Origin: Proteiniphilum sp.
Lineage (GTDB): Bacteria > Bacteroidota > Bacteroidia > Bacteroidales > Dysgonomonadaceae
Assembly: GCA_031284475.1 (NCBI GenBank)
Contig: JAISZV010000251.1
Coordinates: forward strand, 1 to 7,921
Direction: 5' to 3'
DNA length: 7,921 nucleotides
The notes under the pieces are model-generated. The model was not told the origin of the DNA, did no database searches, and saw only the letters and a list, made by a program, of their open reading frames with translations. The first letter of the stretch is position 1; each line of letters begins with the position of its first letter. The position numbers were made by a program, and so were the translations under genes. This document shows, one piece after another, positions 1 through 6,043 of this stretch.

Positions 1-718
1 GATTCTGCAACACATAGGAAGTTCTGTTGATGTTGTTCAGGGCAAATTGCAGGTTGCTCAGTACACCGCCCTCGATTGCGATCTTATCGTTCGTGCTCAG
101 GTCTTCGCCTTCCTGTACCGATATTTTAGCTACTAACCGTTTTACCTTTACGACCTTATTGTTGGACGTCGCGTAATTCACATGGTCTTCCGTTACCAAT
201 GTGGCGTTGGTGGCTACGGCAGAGAACATCGCAAAACCGGCGTTCGTGTTCGACAGCTCATTAGTCGCGTTCAGGGTGACGATCTGCTCGTTGATTTTCC
301 CGATAGACGAACCCACTTCGGGAAGCGCACCGGTATAGTTCATCGCCACGTAGATTTTCTTTACGCCCGTAGTGGTAGAAATCTTTTTCTCTTCTTTCAA
401 CCGATAAGCATCTTGGTCGACAATCGCGTCGAAGTCTTCCGCTGGATGAGCGGTTACCTGCTCCAAGATGAAACTCGTAGCGGTTTGCTCATAAATCAGT
501 ACTTTAACGTTTTTAATCATCACTTCATCTTCGCTCGCGTTGGGGTCGCTGGGTGCAAACGTTGCAGGAGCCTTCGGCGCCGAAATCACTAATTGCATCG
601 ATGTGGGTTCTCCTTTGGAGATGTTTTCTCCATTTACCACATCATCGTTGTTCGAGCAGCCCTGAAAAGCCAGCGTAAGGGCCATAGCTGCTACTGTTAG
701 AAAATTCACTTTCTTCAT
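1..718 (-). CDS. Fimbrillin-like lipoprotein (FimA/Mfa1 family), C-terminus missing
   Basis: The reading frame is open from an ATG at 718 to the left edge, giving 239 residues of N-terminal sequence. The N-terminus has a short basic start (MKK), a hydrophobic core and then AFQGC at residues 17-21, followed by SNNDD. This fits a Bacteroidota lipoprotein signal with lipidated Cys21. The following pattern, with KVLIYEQ near residues 74-80 and KKIYVAMNYTG near residues 124-134, matches the N-terminal beta-sandwich half of P. gingivalis-type major fimbrial subunits. Known members are exported as lipoproteins, clipped by an Arg-gingipain-type protease and polymerised by donor-strand exchange into surface fimbriae. 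The visible KRL site near residue 199 lies too far inside the domain for me to call it the processing site. The start is chosen because the signal peptide begins there. The nearest good promoter lies about 570 bp upstream (1318-1289). Family assignment is confident; whether it is a stalk, tip or anchor subunit is unknown. Confidence 0.85.
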   Translation of the reverse strand, partial: MKKVNFLTVAAMALTLAFQGCSNNDDVVNGENISKGEPTSMQLVISAPKAPATFAPSDPNASEDEVMIKNVKVLIYEQTATSFILEQVTAHPAEDFDAIVDQDAYRLKEEKKISTTTGVKKIYVAMNYTGALPEVGSSIGKINEQIVTLNATNELSNTNAGFAMFSAVATNATLVTEDHVNYATSNNKVVKVKRLVAKISVQEGEDLSTNDKIAIEGGVLSNLQFALNNINRTSYVLQN

Positions 719-770
719 TGTTATAAAAATTAAATTAATAAATTACTTGTTCTTAAATATAGTTATACCT

Positions 771-1000
771 TAATCGGAAGTTTTTTTCTTACTTCCGGCT
801 GCATTTATTCGTTAAACTTGCCTCATACTCCAACCGGAGATTTTTTTCTCACTTTAAACTGCGTCTTTAAATTTACCTCATAACTCTAACTTGGAAGTTT
901 TTTCTTACTTCCGGTTGCATTTATTCGTTAAACTTGCCTCATACCTCTAATCGGAGATTTTTTTCTCACTTTAAGCTGCGTCTTTAAACTTACCTCAATA
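771..1000. repeat. 117-bp period tandem duplication made of alternating A and B units
   Basis: Two near-identical copies of a composite unit lie in the leader of the fimbrillin gene. The sequence GGAAGT occurs at 776 and 893, and GGAGA occurs at 836 and 953; both pairs are exactly 117 bp apart. Each copy has an A unit of about 60 bp and a B unit of about 57 bp that resemble each other, so the order is A-B-A-B. Each A unit holds an inverted repeat (CGGAAGT 775-781 with ACTTCCG 791-797; GGAAGT 893-898 with ACTTCC 907-912) whose loop is nearly all T on the plus strand. Each B unit holds a shorter one (GAGA 837-840 with TCTC 847-850). On the fimbrillin strand these would be hairpins with A-rich loops. 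Function is unknown. Confidence 0.85.
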
Positions 1001-1225
1001 ACACTCTCGTTTTTTGTTTGGCCGTCACAGTGGATAAAATCCTCCGGAAGAGATCCCGGTAACGCTTCCCGGCCCATAAATGCCTATATTCAGTTAGGCG
1101 GACAGCGTAAATCGTTTCCTGTGTGTAACAAATGCCCACAGAGAGGGCGCCGGCAACCGGCAATGGTAGTTTTCTGTTCGTTTTTCCTTTATTTTAATCT
1201 GTTTTTTTCCTGTTATAGATTTCAT
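990..1225 (-). other. Leader segment with overlapping open frames and short stems
   Basis: On the minus strand this stretch is much richer in G+C than the flanking A/T tracts. It carries two overlapping frames. One starts with ATG at 1225 and ends at a stop at 1096-1094 (43 residues, starting MKSITGKKQ, ending RKRFTLSA). The other is open from 1193 to a stop at 992-990 for 67 codons but has no ATG; its sequence looks protein-like (for example GICYTQETIY and WAGKRYRDLF). The RNA also offers several small stems: GCCTA with TAGGC at 1099-1082, CTGTG with CACAG around 1142-1120, and GGAT-TTT-ATCC at 1045-1035. It could be a structured 5' leader with a leader peptide, a repeated genomic element, or a decayed gene. 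I cannot decide between these. Confidence 0.4.
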
Positions 1226-1273
1226 GTTCACAGTCCGACACTTTGAAAGCGTCGGACACTTAGCGCATGAAAT
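1219..1273 (-). promoter_or_regulatory. Compound hairpin just downstream of the putative fimbrillin promoter
   Basis: Two nested perfect inverted repeats form one 55-nt structure. The outer arms are ATTTCATG (1219-1226) and CATGAAAT (1266-1273). The inner arms are GTCCGAC (1233-1239) and GTCGGAC (1251-1257), with CTT/AAG pairing at the tip. There is no T-run after it in either direction that would make it a simple terminator. On the minus strand it would begin about 10 nt after the predicted transcription start at about 1282. Its 3' arm contains the ATG (1225-1223) of the 43-codon small frame, so folding would hide that start codon. A dyad bound by a regulator is the alternative reading. Confidence 0.6.
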
Positions 1274-1288
1274 ATTTTAATCGAGGGA

Positions 1289-1318
1289 CAAAAGTAGTCA
1301 ATATATTTATTCCACAAA
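1289..1318 (-). promoter_or_regulatory. Bacteroidota-type promoter, minus strand
   Basis: Read on the minus strand, TTTG at 1318-1315 is followed after 18 nt by TACTTTTG at 1296-1289. This matches the Bacteroidota housekeeping-sigma pattern (TTTG at -33, TAnnTTTG at -7). Transcription would start near 1282 and run towards the fimbrillin gene. No other gene start lies on that strand before 718, so the inferred leader is about 560 nt. Confidence 0.6.
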
Positions 1319-1362
1319 AATAAGTTATCAAAGATTACAGATTATTTGTAATTATAAACAAT

Positions 1363-1464
1363 TTATGAATTTAACACGTCCGGTATTCCCAGACATATTC
1401 CCAAACGTATTCCCAAACGCCTTTCTATGGATTCCGCTATTTCTTTAAATCGGCAACCATGAAG
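1363..1464 (-). pseudogene. Short protein-like remnant with in-frame repeats
   Basis: A frame of 33 codons lies between stops on the minus strand (stop at 1365-1363, preceding stop at 1467-1465). It has no usable start codon. It reads as FKEIAESIERRLGI followed by RLGI and CLGI repeats and PDVLNS. The segment FKEIAESI-RRLGIP resembles the kind of C-terminal helix seen in atypical short-chain dehydrogenase/epimerase proteins, but this is a weak resemblance from memory. The expansion of the LGI unit is caused by the 12-bp DNA repeat at 1384-1419. It may be a decayed gene end or chance. Confidence 0.25.
1384..1419. repeat. Three tandem 12-bp repeats
   Basis: The units are TATTCCCAGACA (1384-1395), TATTCCCAAACG (1396-1407) and TATTCCCAAACG (1408-1419). 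The last two are identical and the first differs at three positions. They lie between the two divergent promoters (1318-1289 minus and 1512-1542 plus), so they could be a repeated binding site or a slippage tract. Confidence 0.85.
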
Positions 1465-1511
1465 TTATCAGAAAAAAACAAAGCGTTGATATAAAATAAT
1501 TTACCCGCCGC

Positions 1512-1542
1512 TCTGTTATGTGCAAGATTTCACCTATTTTTG
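1512..1542 (+). promoter_or_regulatory. Bacteroidota-type promoter for the helicase-nuclease gene
   Basis: TCTG at 1512-1515 (one mismatch to TTTG) is followed after 19 nt by TATTTTTG at 1535-1542, a full match to TAnnTTTG. Transcription would start near 1549, leaving a leader of about 80 nt before the ATG at 1630. It is the only good match seen between 1320 and 1630 on this strand. Confidence 0.5.
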
Positions 1543-1629
1543 TGGCGACAAAAACATAAAACAGATAGAAAACGATGTTCGGATTCGCTTGCGCGACACA
1601 TCTTTCTACCCAAAATTTGCTGATCATAG

Positions 1630-4600
1630 ATGACTGAAATTTCGCCCTTCCCGCTAAATATCTCAACCGGCGCTATCCGCGTTCAGCTCCTTAAGGCAGA
1701 CCGCGAAAGGAAATTGCTTATCTGCGCAACGGCGGAGAATCCGGGTACGGAATTGATTGCCGGGTACGGAATTTCACCGGAAAACGACGCCTTTAACGGT
1801 TCGGTGGAAAGATTCTACGAGGGAGCCAATTTGAACCTGATAGATTGTGTTATCGGCGGGAATGGTTTCCTCATCCCTAATTATATTATCCTTGAGCCTG
1901 ATTACCTGATTGATGTTTCTGCCATCGCGGAATGTTTTCAGGACTTTTCCATATCGCCGCTCCACTATTTCCGCAACAAATTTGAGGAAATAGAAAACCG
2001 CTCTTACCTGTTACTGGGGAATCTGGCGAACTTTTTTCTCGACGAATTGGTGTTCGCGGAGAACCCCCAAGAAGTCTCCTTTAAGGATGTATTCCTGCGG
2101 TCGTTCAAACAGTCTCCTTTCGAGTATACCGGTTGTGAAGACATTCGTTCCGATAACGATTTCCGGGAATTTATGGAAAAAGCGCGAACCCAGTTTGAGA
2201 ATATCAAACGGGTAATTTGCAACGACTTCCCGGAACGGGGTATCGATCTGCATCGCTGCACGCTGGAACCTTCCTTTTTCAGTGAAAGATTCGGGTTCCA
2301 GGGACGGCTCGACCTGTTACAACCTCATTCGGAAGAAACAAATGCCCGGATCGTGGAATTGAAATCGGGCAGATTACCGTTTCCGGTCTCCGACAGCGGC
2401 AGGATCGCTCTCAATCATGAAGTGCAGACCGCCGTGTACCGCCTGATGGTTGAAACTGTTTTTGAAAAAGAGGCGCAGGGGATGGACGCTTTCATCCTCT
2501 ATTCGGCAGGGAATTGTCCGGGCGAGAATCTCCGTACGGCCACGGCGAACGATGAGTTAAAGAAATCAATACTGAATATCCGTAACCTGATTGTGGCCAA
2601 TGAACAGACTTTAATCCGCGGGGAAAATGAAGATACGGCGGCATTGTTCGATTCACTGTTCAATCTGTTGCAAACAGGGCAAAAACTCCCTGCATTCTTC
2701 ACCGGAAAGATAGAAAGAATGCAGGCCCTACTGTCAAAATGCAGCGAACTCGAACTGGCCTTTTTTTACCGTTATACCCGGTTTGTCTCAAGGGAATTGT
2801 ACCACCGGAAAATAGGGGATATTGCCTGCGAAACGCCGACGGGTACCGCCTCGCTGTGGAACAGCGCTTTCAGCGAACGCGCCGCTGCGTTGGACGTGCT
2901 TTTCGACCTCTCTATCCTGAATTTAGATGACGCGGGGAACGACATGACGATACTCTTCGCCCGGAATCAGGAGGGGAATGATATCGTGAATTTTAGGGAG
3001 GGCGAAATCTGTATTGTTTATCCGAGGGAAGATGAAAACGACACGGTGCTGAACCGGCAGATACTGAAAGGCGCTATCGTACGGATCGCCGAGAAAACGG
3101 TTGAGGTGCGTTTCCGCTACAAACAGAAAAACCGCCGATTCTTTGAAGAAAACCGGTTTTGGGCCATAGAACACGATTCGCCGGATTCTACCTACAACAG
3201 CATGTATAAAAGCCTTTTCTCTTTCCTGGACGCTCCTCCCGGAAAGAAAGAAACGCTACTCGGACTGATACCTCCGGGAAATAACGGTTGCTCGGAAAAG
3301 AACGATTACCCGGAAAATAACGATTATTCTGAAAATAACGGTTGCCCGGAAAAGAACGGCCGCCCGGAAACAGACGCCGAATACCCCGAAAATATTATCC
3401 GCAAGGCGATGAGCGCGCAAGATTATTTCCTGATCGTAGGGCCGCCCGGCACGGGAAAAACGTCGATCTTTGCCCGGCGGCTCATTGAGGAATATTATGC
3501 GCAACCGGAAAATAATATCATGGCGCTGGCCTATACCAACCGTGCGGTGGACGAATTATGCGAAGCTGTGAACGCCGCCTTCGGATGCAAAAAAGGAGCA
3601 TGCGACGCTTATATAAGGGTGGGTACGGAACTCTCCTGCGCCGAACCCTACCGTCACCGGCTGCTGCAAAATATCTCGGAGAAAGCCAAAGACAGGGAAT
3701 CGCTACGCCGCGAAATAGAACAAACCCGTATCTACATCTCTACTATCGCCTCCATCAACGGGCGGATGGAGCTTTTCAACCTCAAACATTTTCATGTGGC
3801 CGTCATTGATGAAGCGTCACAGATATTAGAGCCGCAAATTATCGGCCTTCTCCCCCGTTTCGACCGGTTTATTATGATAGGCGACCACAATCAACTATCA
3901 ACCATAGTATTACAGGATCGCCGGTTTTCCGGGATCAATGAAACGGCGCTACGCGAAGCGGGATTTACCGATTGCCGCGATTCTCTCTTCGAGCGGCTCT
4001 TGCGCCGCTGTCAGGCAAAAGGATGGCGGCAGGCCTACGTACAACTCACCCGTCAGGGGCGGATGCACAACGATATCGCCGCTTTTCCCGCTGCCGGCTT
4101 CTACTCGGGAAATCTTTTCCCCATACTCTACTGGCAAACGGAAGAATGGAAGTTACGCTACTCGCCGGATAACATTTTTGACCGGTGGGTAGCCACAAAG
4201 CGTACAGCTTTTTTTTCGACGGAAAAGATATGCCGTCCTTCCTCATCCGACAAGGTCAATGAAACCGAAGCCGGCCTTATCGTAGCGCTTCTGGCGTCTA
4301 TCCGCAATGTATACGAATCGAACGGCAGGGCGTTCCATACCGAAGCAATCGGTATTATCGCCCCCTACCGTAACCAGGTTGCGTTGATCAAACACAAGCT
4401 GTCGGCGGCAGGGATACCCCATTGGGAGAAGATTATGATAGATACCGTAGAACGGTACCAGGGAAGCCAGCGCGATGTGATACTGATTTCTTTTTGCGCG
4501 AATAAACCTTATCAGATGAATTTTCTCTGCAACCTGAGTTACAACGGGACGGTGGACAGGAAACTCAACGTGGCGATCACCCGCGCACGCCGGCAGCTTT

Positions 4601-4722
4601 TTCTTGTAGGAAACGCCTCTGTTCTGCGCGAATCCCCGGCCTATGCCGCCCTGCTCGACTTTTACCGGGAAAAAGAAGTTTTAAAGAATATCGAGCCCGG
4701 ACAGATGAATAAATTAGTTTGA
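1630..4722 (+). CDS. Dna2-like fusion of PD-(D/E)XK nuclease and SF1 helicase
   Basis: The protein has 1030 residues. The N-terminal half carries a RecB/Cas4-type nuclease core: GRLD (Asp228), VELKSG (Glu243, Lys245) and HEVQTAVY (QxxxY at 266-270), the metal-binding and catalytic motifs of that superfamily. A beta-rich segment at about 440-515 resembles the barrel ahead of Upf1/Dna2 helicases. A repeat linker (552-581) leads into the helicase: Walker A GPPGTGKT (604-611), motif II VIDEAS (725-730), motif III GDHNQL (751-756), QLTRQGRMH (805-813), VERYQGSQRDVI (940-951) and NVAITRAR (980-987). The domain order matches Dna2, a 5'-3' helicase/nuclease acting on single-stranded flaps and ends; that activity is inferred. 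The Cys residues do not form the CxxC-type 4Fe-4S signature of Dna2 and Cas4. The gene stands alone: the next plus-strand gene is a tRNA with its own promoter. A role in repair or in defence against foreign DNA is possible but not shown. The start at 1630 has only a weak ribosome-binding site, normal for this phylum. Confidence 0.9.
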   Translation: MTEISPFPLNISTGAIRVQLLKADRERKLLICATAENPGTELIAGYGISPENDAFNGSVERFYEGANLNLIDCVIGGNGFLIPNYIILEPDYLIDVSAIAECFQDFSISPLHYFRNKFEEIENRSYLLLGNLANFFLDELVFAENPQEVSFKDVFLRSFKQSPFEYTGCEDIRSDNDFREFMEKARTQFENIKRVICNDFPERGIDLHRCTLEPSFFSERFGFQGRLDLLQPHSEETNARIVELKSGRLPFPVSDSGRIALNHEVQTAVYRLMVETVFEKEAQGMDAFILYSAGNCPGENLRTATANDELKKSILNIRNLIVANEQTLIRGENEDTAALFDSLFNLLQTGQKLPAFFTGKIERMQALLSKCSELELAFFYRYTRFVSRELYHRKIGDIACETPTGTASLWNSAFSERAAALDVLFDLSILNLDDAGNDMTILFARNQEGNDIVNFREGEICIVYPREDENDTVLNRQILKGAIVRIAEKTVEVRFRYKQKNRRFFEENRFWAIEHDSPDSTYNSMYKSLFSFLDAPPGKKETLLGLIPPGNNGCSEKNDYPENNDYSENNGCPEKNGRPETDAEYPENIIRKAMSAQDYFLIVGPPGTGKTSIFARRLIEEYYAQPENNIMALAYTNRAVDELCEAVNAAFGCKKGACDAYIRVGTELSCAEPYRHRLLQNISEKAKDRESLRREIEQTRIYISTIASINGRMELFNLKHFHVAVIDEASQILEPQIIGLLPRFDRFIMIGDHNQLSTIVLQDRRFSGINETALREAGFTDCRDSLFERLLRRCQAKGWRQAYVQLTRQGRMHNDIAAFPAAGFYSGNLFPILYWQTEEWKLRYSPDNIFDRWVATKRTAFFSTEKICRPSSSDKVNETEAGLIVALLASIRNVYESNGRAFHTEAIGIIAPYRNQVALIKHKLSAAGIPHWEKIMIDTVERYQGSQRDVILISFCANKPYQMNFLCNLSYNGTVDRKLNVAITRARRQLFLVGNASVLRESPAYAALLDFYREKEVLKNIEPGQMNKLV
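3283..3372 (+). repeat. Five 18-bp in-frame repeats (hexapeptide linker)
   Basis: Units of 18 bp encode NGCSEK, NDYPEN, NDYSEN, NGCPEK and NGRPET (residues 552-581), followed by a degenerate sixth unit reaching residue 588. The tract lies just before the Walker A domain and is probably a flexible acidic linker between the N-terminal region and the helicase core. Being a multiple of three, copy-number changes would keep the frame. Confidence 0.85.
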
Positions 4723-4764
4723 TATTTATTACGAACAAATGCAATGGAACTATCCGGGTTCCGG

Positions 4765-4781
4765 AATTTACGCCGTAAATT
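4765..4781 (+). terminator. Perfect hairpin after the helicase gene, weak terminator candidate
   Basis: AATTTAC (4765-4771) and GTAAATT (4775-4781) form a 7-bp stem with a GCC loop, 43 bp after the helicase stop codon. No U-run follows directly; a run of six T appears only at 4794-4799. It may be a weak or factor-dependent terminator, or an upstream element of the tRNA promoter. Confidence 0.35.
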
Positions 4782-4796
4782 TTCCGCGCAACCTTT

Positions 4797-4824
4797 TTTG
4801 GTATTACAATTTTTCATATCTTTG
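4797..4824 (+). promoter_or_regulatory. Promoter of the tRNA-Gln gene
   Basis: TTTG at 4797-4800 and TATCTTTG at 4817-4824 fit the Bacteroidota promoter pattern, with a slightly short 16-nt spacer. Transcription would begin about 7 nt downstream, only a few bases before the mature tRNA 5' end at 4834. Confidence 0.7.
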
Positions 4825-4833
4825 CACCCGCAT

Positions 4834-4904
4834 TGTCTTATGGTGTAATGGTAGCACAACAGATTCTGGTCCTGTTTGTCCAGGTTCGAATCCCGGTAAG
4901 ACAA
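4834..4904 (+). tRNA. tRNA-Gln (anticodon CUG)
   Basis: A 71-nt cloverleaf can be folded. The acceptor is TGTCTTA (4834-4840) with TAAGACA (4897-4903), discriminator A4904. The D arm is GTGT/GCAC (4843-4846, 4854-4857), the anticodon arm 4859-4875 with loop TTCTGGT, and the T arm CCAGG-TTCGAAT-CCCGG (4880-4896). Anticodon CTG at 4866-4868 reads CAG. The U1-A72 pair is typical of glutamine tRNAs. CCA is not encoded and must be added. Two A-C mismatches are visible: 4863 with 4871 at the bottom of the anticodon stem, and 4882 with 4894 in the middle of the T stem. Confidence 0.93.
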
Positions 4905-4921
4905 CTTTTCAGACTTTCCCA

Positions 4922-4949
4922 AACCCGCTCACGAGGCGGGTTTTCTTTT
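4922..4949 (+). terminator. Intrinsic terminator of the tRNA gene
   Basis: AACCCGC (4922-4928) pairs with GCGGGTT (4936-4942) across a 7-nt loop, followed by TTTTCTTTT. It lies 17 nt after the tRNA. Confidence 0.85.
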
Positions 4950-4950
4950 C

Positions 4951-5073
4951 CACAAACGGGTTGAAGCCGGTTTAGCATATAAAGTTCAACTACCCGTACT
5001 GTTATTATCGGATATACCTTTAGATATGCACGGCGATATTGATGCGAACAAAGAGATACAGATCAACTACTGA
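4951..5073 (+). pseudogene. Orphan C-terminal coding tail after the tRNA
   Basis: A frame ending in TGA at 5071-5073 reads as a convincing protein end: YKVQLPVLLLSDIPLD, then MHGDIDANKEIQINY (31 residues from 4978). Going back into 4951-4977 the frame stays open (RVEAGLA) but then enters the tRNA terminator, so no start or body of a gene is present. The alternating beta-like pattern and polar end suggest the last strands of a larger protein. I do not recognise the family. The likeliest explanation is a deletion or insertion scar that left the 3' end of a gene beside the tRNA; the exact join is not visible. Confidence 0.4.
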
Positions 5074-5161
5074 TTTTCACACCAATTCCGCACTGTACAA
5101 TATAACCGGACGAATTATAAAGGCAATTTTACTCAAAAAATCCGCCGATCCTCACGAACCG

Positions 5162-5190
5162 AAATAAAAACCCGGCAGTAAAATACCGGG
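5162..5190 (-). terminator. Intrinsic terminator of the three-gene minus-strand cassette
   Basis: On the minus strand CCCGGTA (5190-5184) pairs with TGCCGGG (5177-5171), with one G-T wobble and a 6-nt loop, followed by TTTTTATTT. On the plus strand the wobble becomes a C-A mismatch, so the element is built for minus-strand transcripts. It lies about 50 bp after the stop codon of the last cassette gene. Confidence 0.85.
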
Positions 5191-5239
5191 CGAGGTCGAA
5201 AATTGGAGGATTACTATCACTATATTTCTTGATATAATA

Positions 5240-5623
5240 TCAGTCCTCAGGCTCGACATAAAAAGGAAGGTCAAATTTTTGACCATGTGATTCAACAACT
5301 ACCTGGTATTTACCGTATTTCCGAAATACCATATTTTCAAATCCAATTATGTGGTTTATACATACAGTCCTATTCGAATGAGCAGGAATTCCTACTTCAT
5401 TCTTCAAGGGTTGTAATAATTCTTCTCCGTTCGGATCTAATAATCTAAACATTAATGCCTTTTTACTATCTGATTCAGGCTCATACCTCAAACGAATAAT
5501 AACATGGAATGATTTTGTAAACGGCAATTTATTATTTCTTATAGTTTCAAAAGTACCAAGTATATTCACAGTTGAGCCAACTGATTGTACATAATCACAT
5601 ATAGCAAATATTTCTATATTCAT
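5240..5623 (-). CDS. DUF6941-like small protein
   Basis: The product has 127 residues and is probably cytoplasmic (no signal peptide or membrane segment). It starts MNIEIFAICDY and continues with VNILGTFETI (19-28), VIIRLRYEPE (41-50), FRLLDPNGEE (59-68), HIIGFENMVFRKYGKYQVVV (91-110) and a final strand ending near 123. This order of short beta strands, with the N-terminal CD...NILG.FETI signature, is what I recall of the DUF6941 family, whose function is unknown. The length is normal for the family and supports the chosen ATG. It is the last of three genes, starting 4 nt after the stop of the gene before it, so it is almost certainly co-transcribed. Codons are AT-rich like its two partners and unlike the flanking genes. 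Confidence 0.75.
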   Translation of the reverse strand: MNIEIFAICDYVQSVGSTVNILGTFETIRNNKLPFTKSFHVIIRLRYEPESDSKKALMFRLLDPNGEELLQPLKNEVGIPAHSNRTVCINHIIGFENMVFRKYGKYQVVVESHGQKFDLPFYVEPED

Positions 5624-5627
5624 TGTT

Positions 5628-6041
5628 CTAATTTTTTCCTTGTTCCAGCAGCTTAATATGTTTCTCTAAATTACTTAAAGGAGTAGTTATACTGCAAACC
5701 GACAAATCACGAAAAGAGAAAGTACTTGCCTTGTGTCTGCCACTTATCCCTGCTTCAACACTAAAATTATACTTACGTTTTGAATCAACATATATGCTTA
5801 TGGCAAAAGCCTCTAAACAATCTCCTAATTTATGATTGTACTTCTCCTTACATTCATCGTTTAAATCTTCAATTTCGCACTCTTTGACTATCTCGGCATA
5901 TGAATTCAGAGTACATTCATATAATGTCATATTTCGATTCAATACAGGATGCTTCTTTAACCCTTTCCAATTCCACTTTCTAGTGTGACCGTCGGTGTGT
6001 TTTCCTATAATTGTATCACCCGAATTTATAAGTTTTGCCAT
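5628..6041 (-). CDS. Unrecognised 137-residue protein, middle gene of the cassette
   Basis: I do not recognise this protein. It has no signal peptide or membrane helix. The N-terminus is basic and aromatic (KWNWKGLKKHP, residues 22-32), followed by an acidic, Cys-containing helix-like region (residues 43-75, Cys at 43, 55, 64 and 75) and then strands such as FAISIYVDSKRKYNFSVEAG (79-98). A polar C-terminal helix (LSNLEKHIKLLEQ) closes it. The Cys spacing (12, 9, 11) does not match a standard zinc finger. It begins 2 nt after the stop of the first cassette gene, so translation may be coupled. Coding status is supported by the tight packing, one uninterrupted frame, and a shared promoter and terminator. 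Confidence 0.75.
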   Translation of the reverse strand: MAKLINSGDTIIGKHTDGHTRKWNWKGLKKHPVLNRNMTLYECTLNSYAEIVKECEIEDLNDECKEKYNHKLGDCLEAFAISIYVDSKRKYNFSVEAGISGRHKASTFSFRDLSVCSITTPLSNLEKHIKLLEQGKN

Positions 6042-6043
6042 TT

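Noticed and set aside
182..592. 136-codon plus-strand open frame.
   Set aside because: It is antisense to the fimbrillin gene, has no domain-like content, and the opposite strand has a signal peptide and a family match.
771..1000. CRISPR array.
   Set aside because: There are only two composite copies, the intervening sequence is itself repeated rather than unique, and no cas gene is present. The RecB/Cas4-type domain at 1630-4722 is part of a Dna2-like helicase.
1035..1100. Possible cobalamin riboswitch: on the minus strand GCCGGGAAGCGTTACC is followed by TATCCACTGTGACGG, reminiscent of the riboswitch core.
   Set aside because: No B12-box-like sequence follows, the spacing of the other conserved blocks does not fit, and the neighbour is a fimbrillin gene. 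Likely chance resemblance; a covariance-model scan would settle it.
1219..1318. Invertible promoter segment (phase-variable switch).
   Set aside because: The inverted repeats found (1219-1226/1266-1273) do not flank the promoter, and no recombinase gene is in the window.
1445..1666. 73-codon minus-strand frame overlapping the helicase start.
   Set aside because: It overlaps the helicase N-terminus and its promoter, has no recognisable content and no promoter of its own.
4739..4975. 78-codon plus-strand frame across the tRNA.
   Set aside because: It reads straight through the tRNA gene and its terminator, so it is a by-product of those RNA features.
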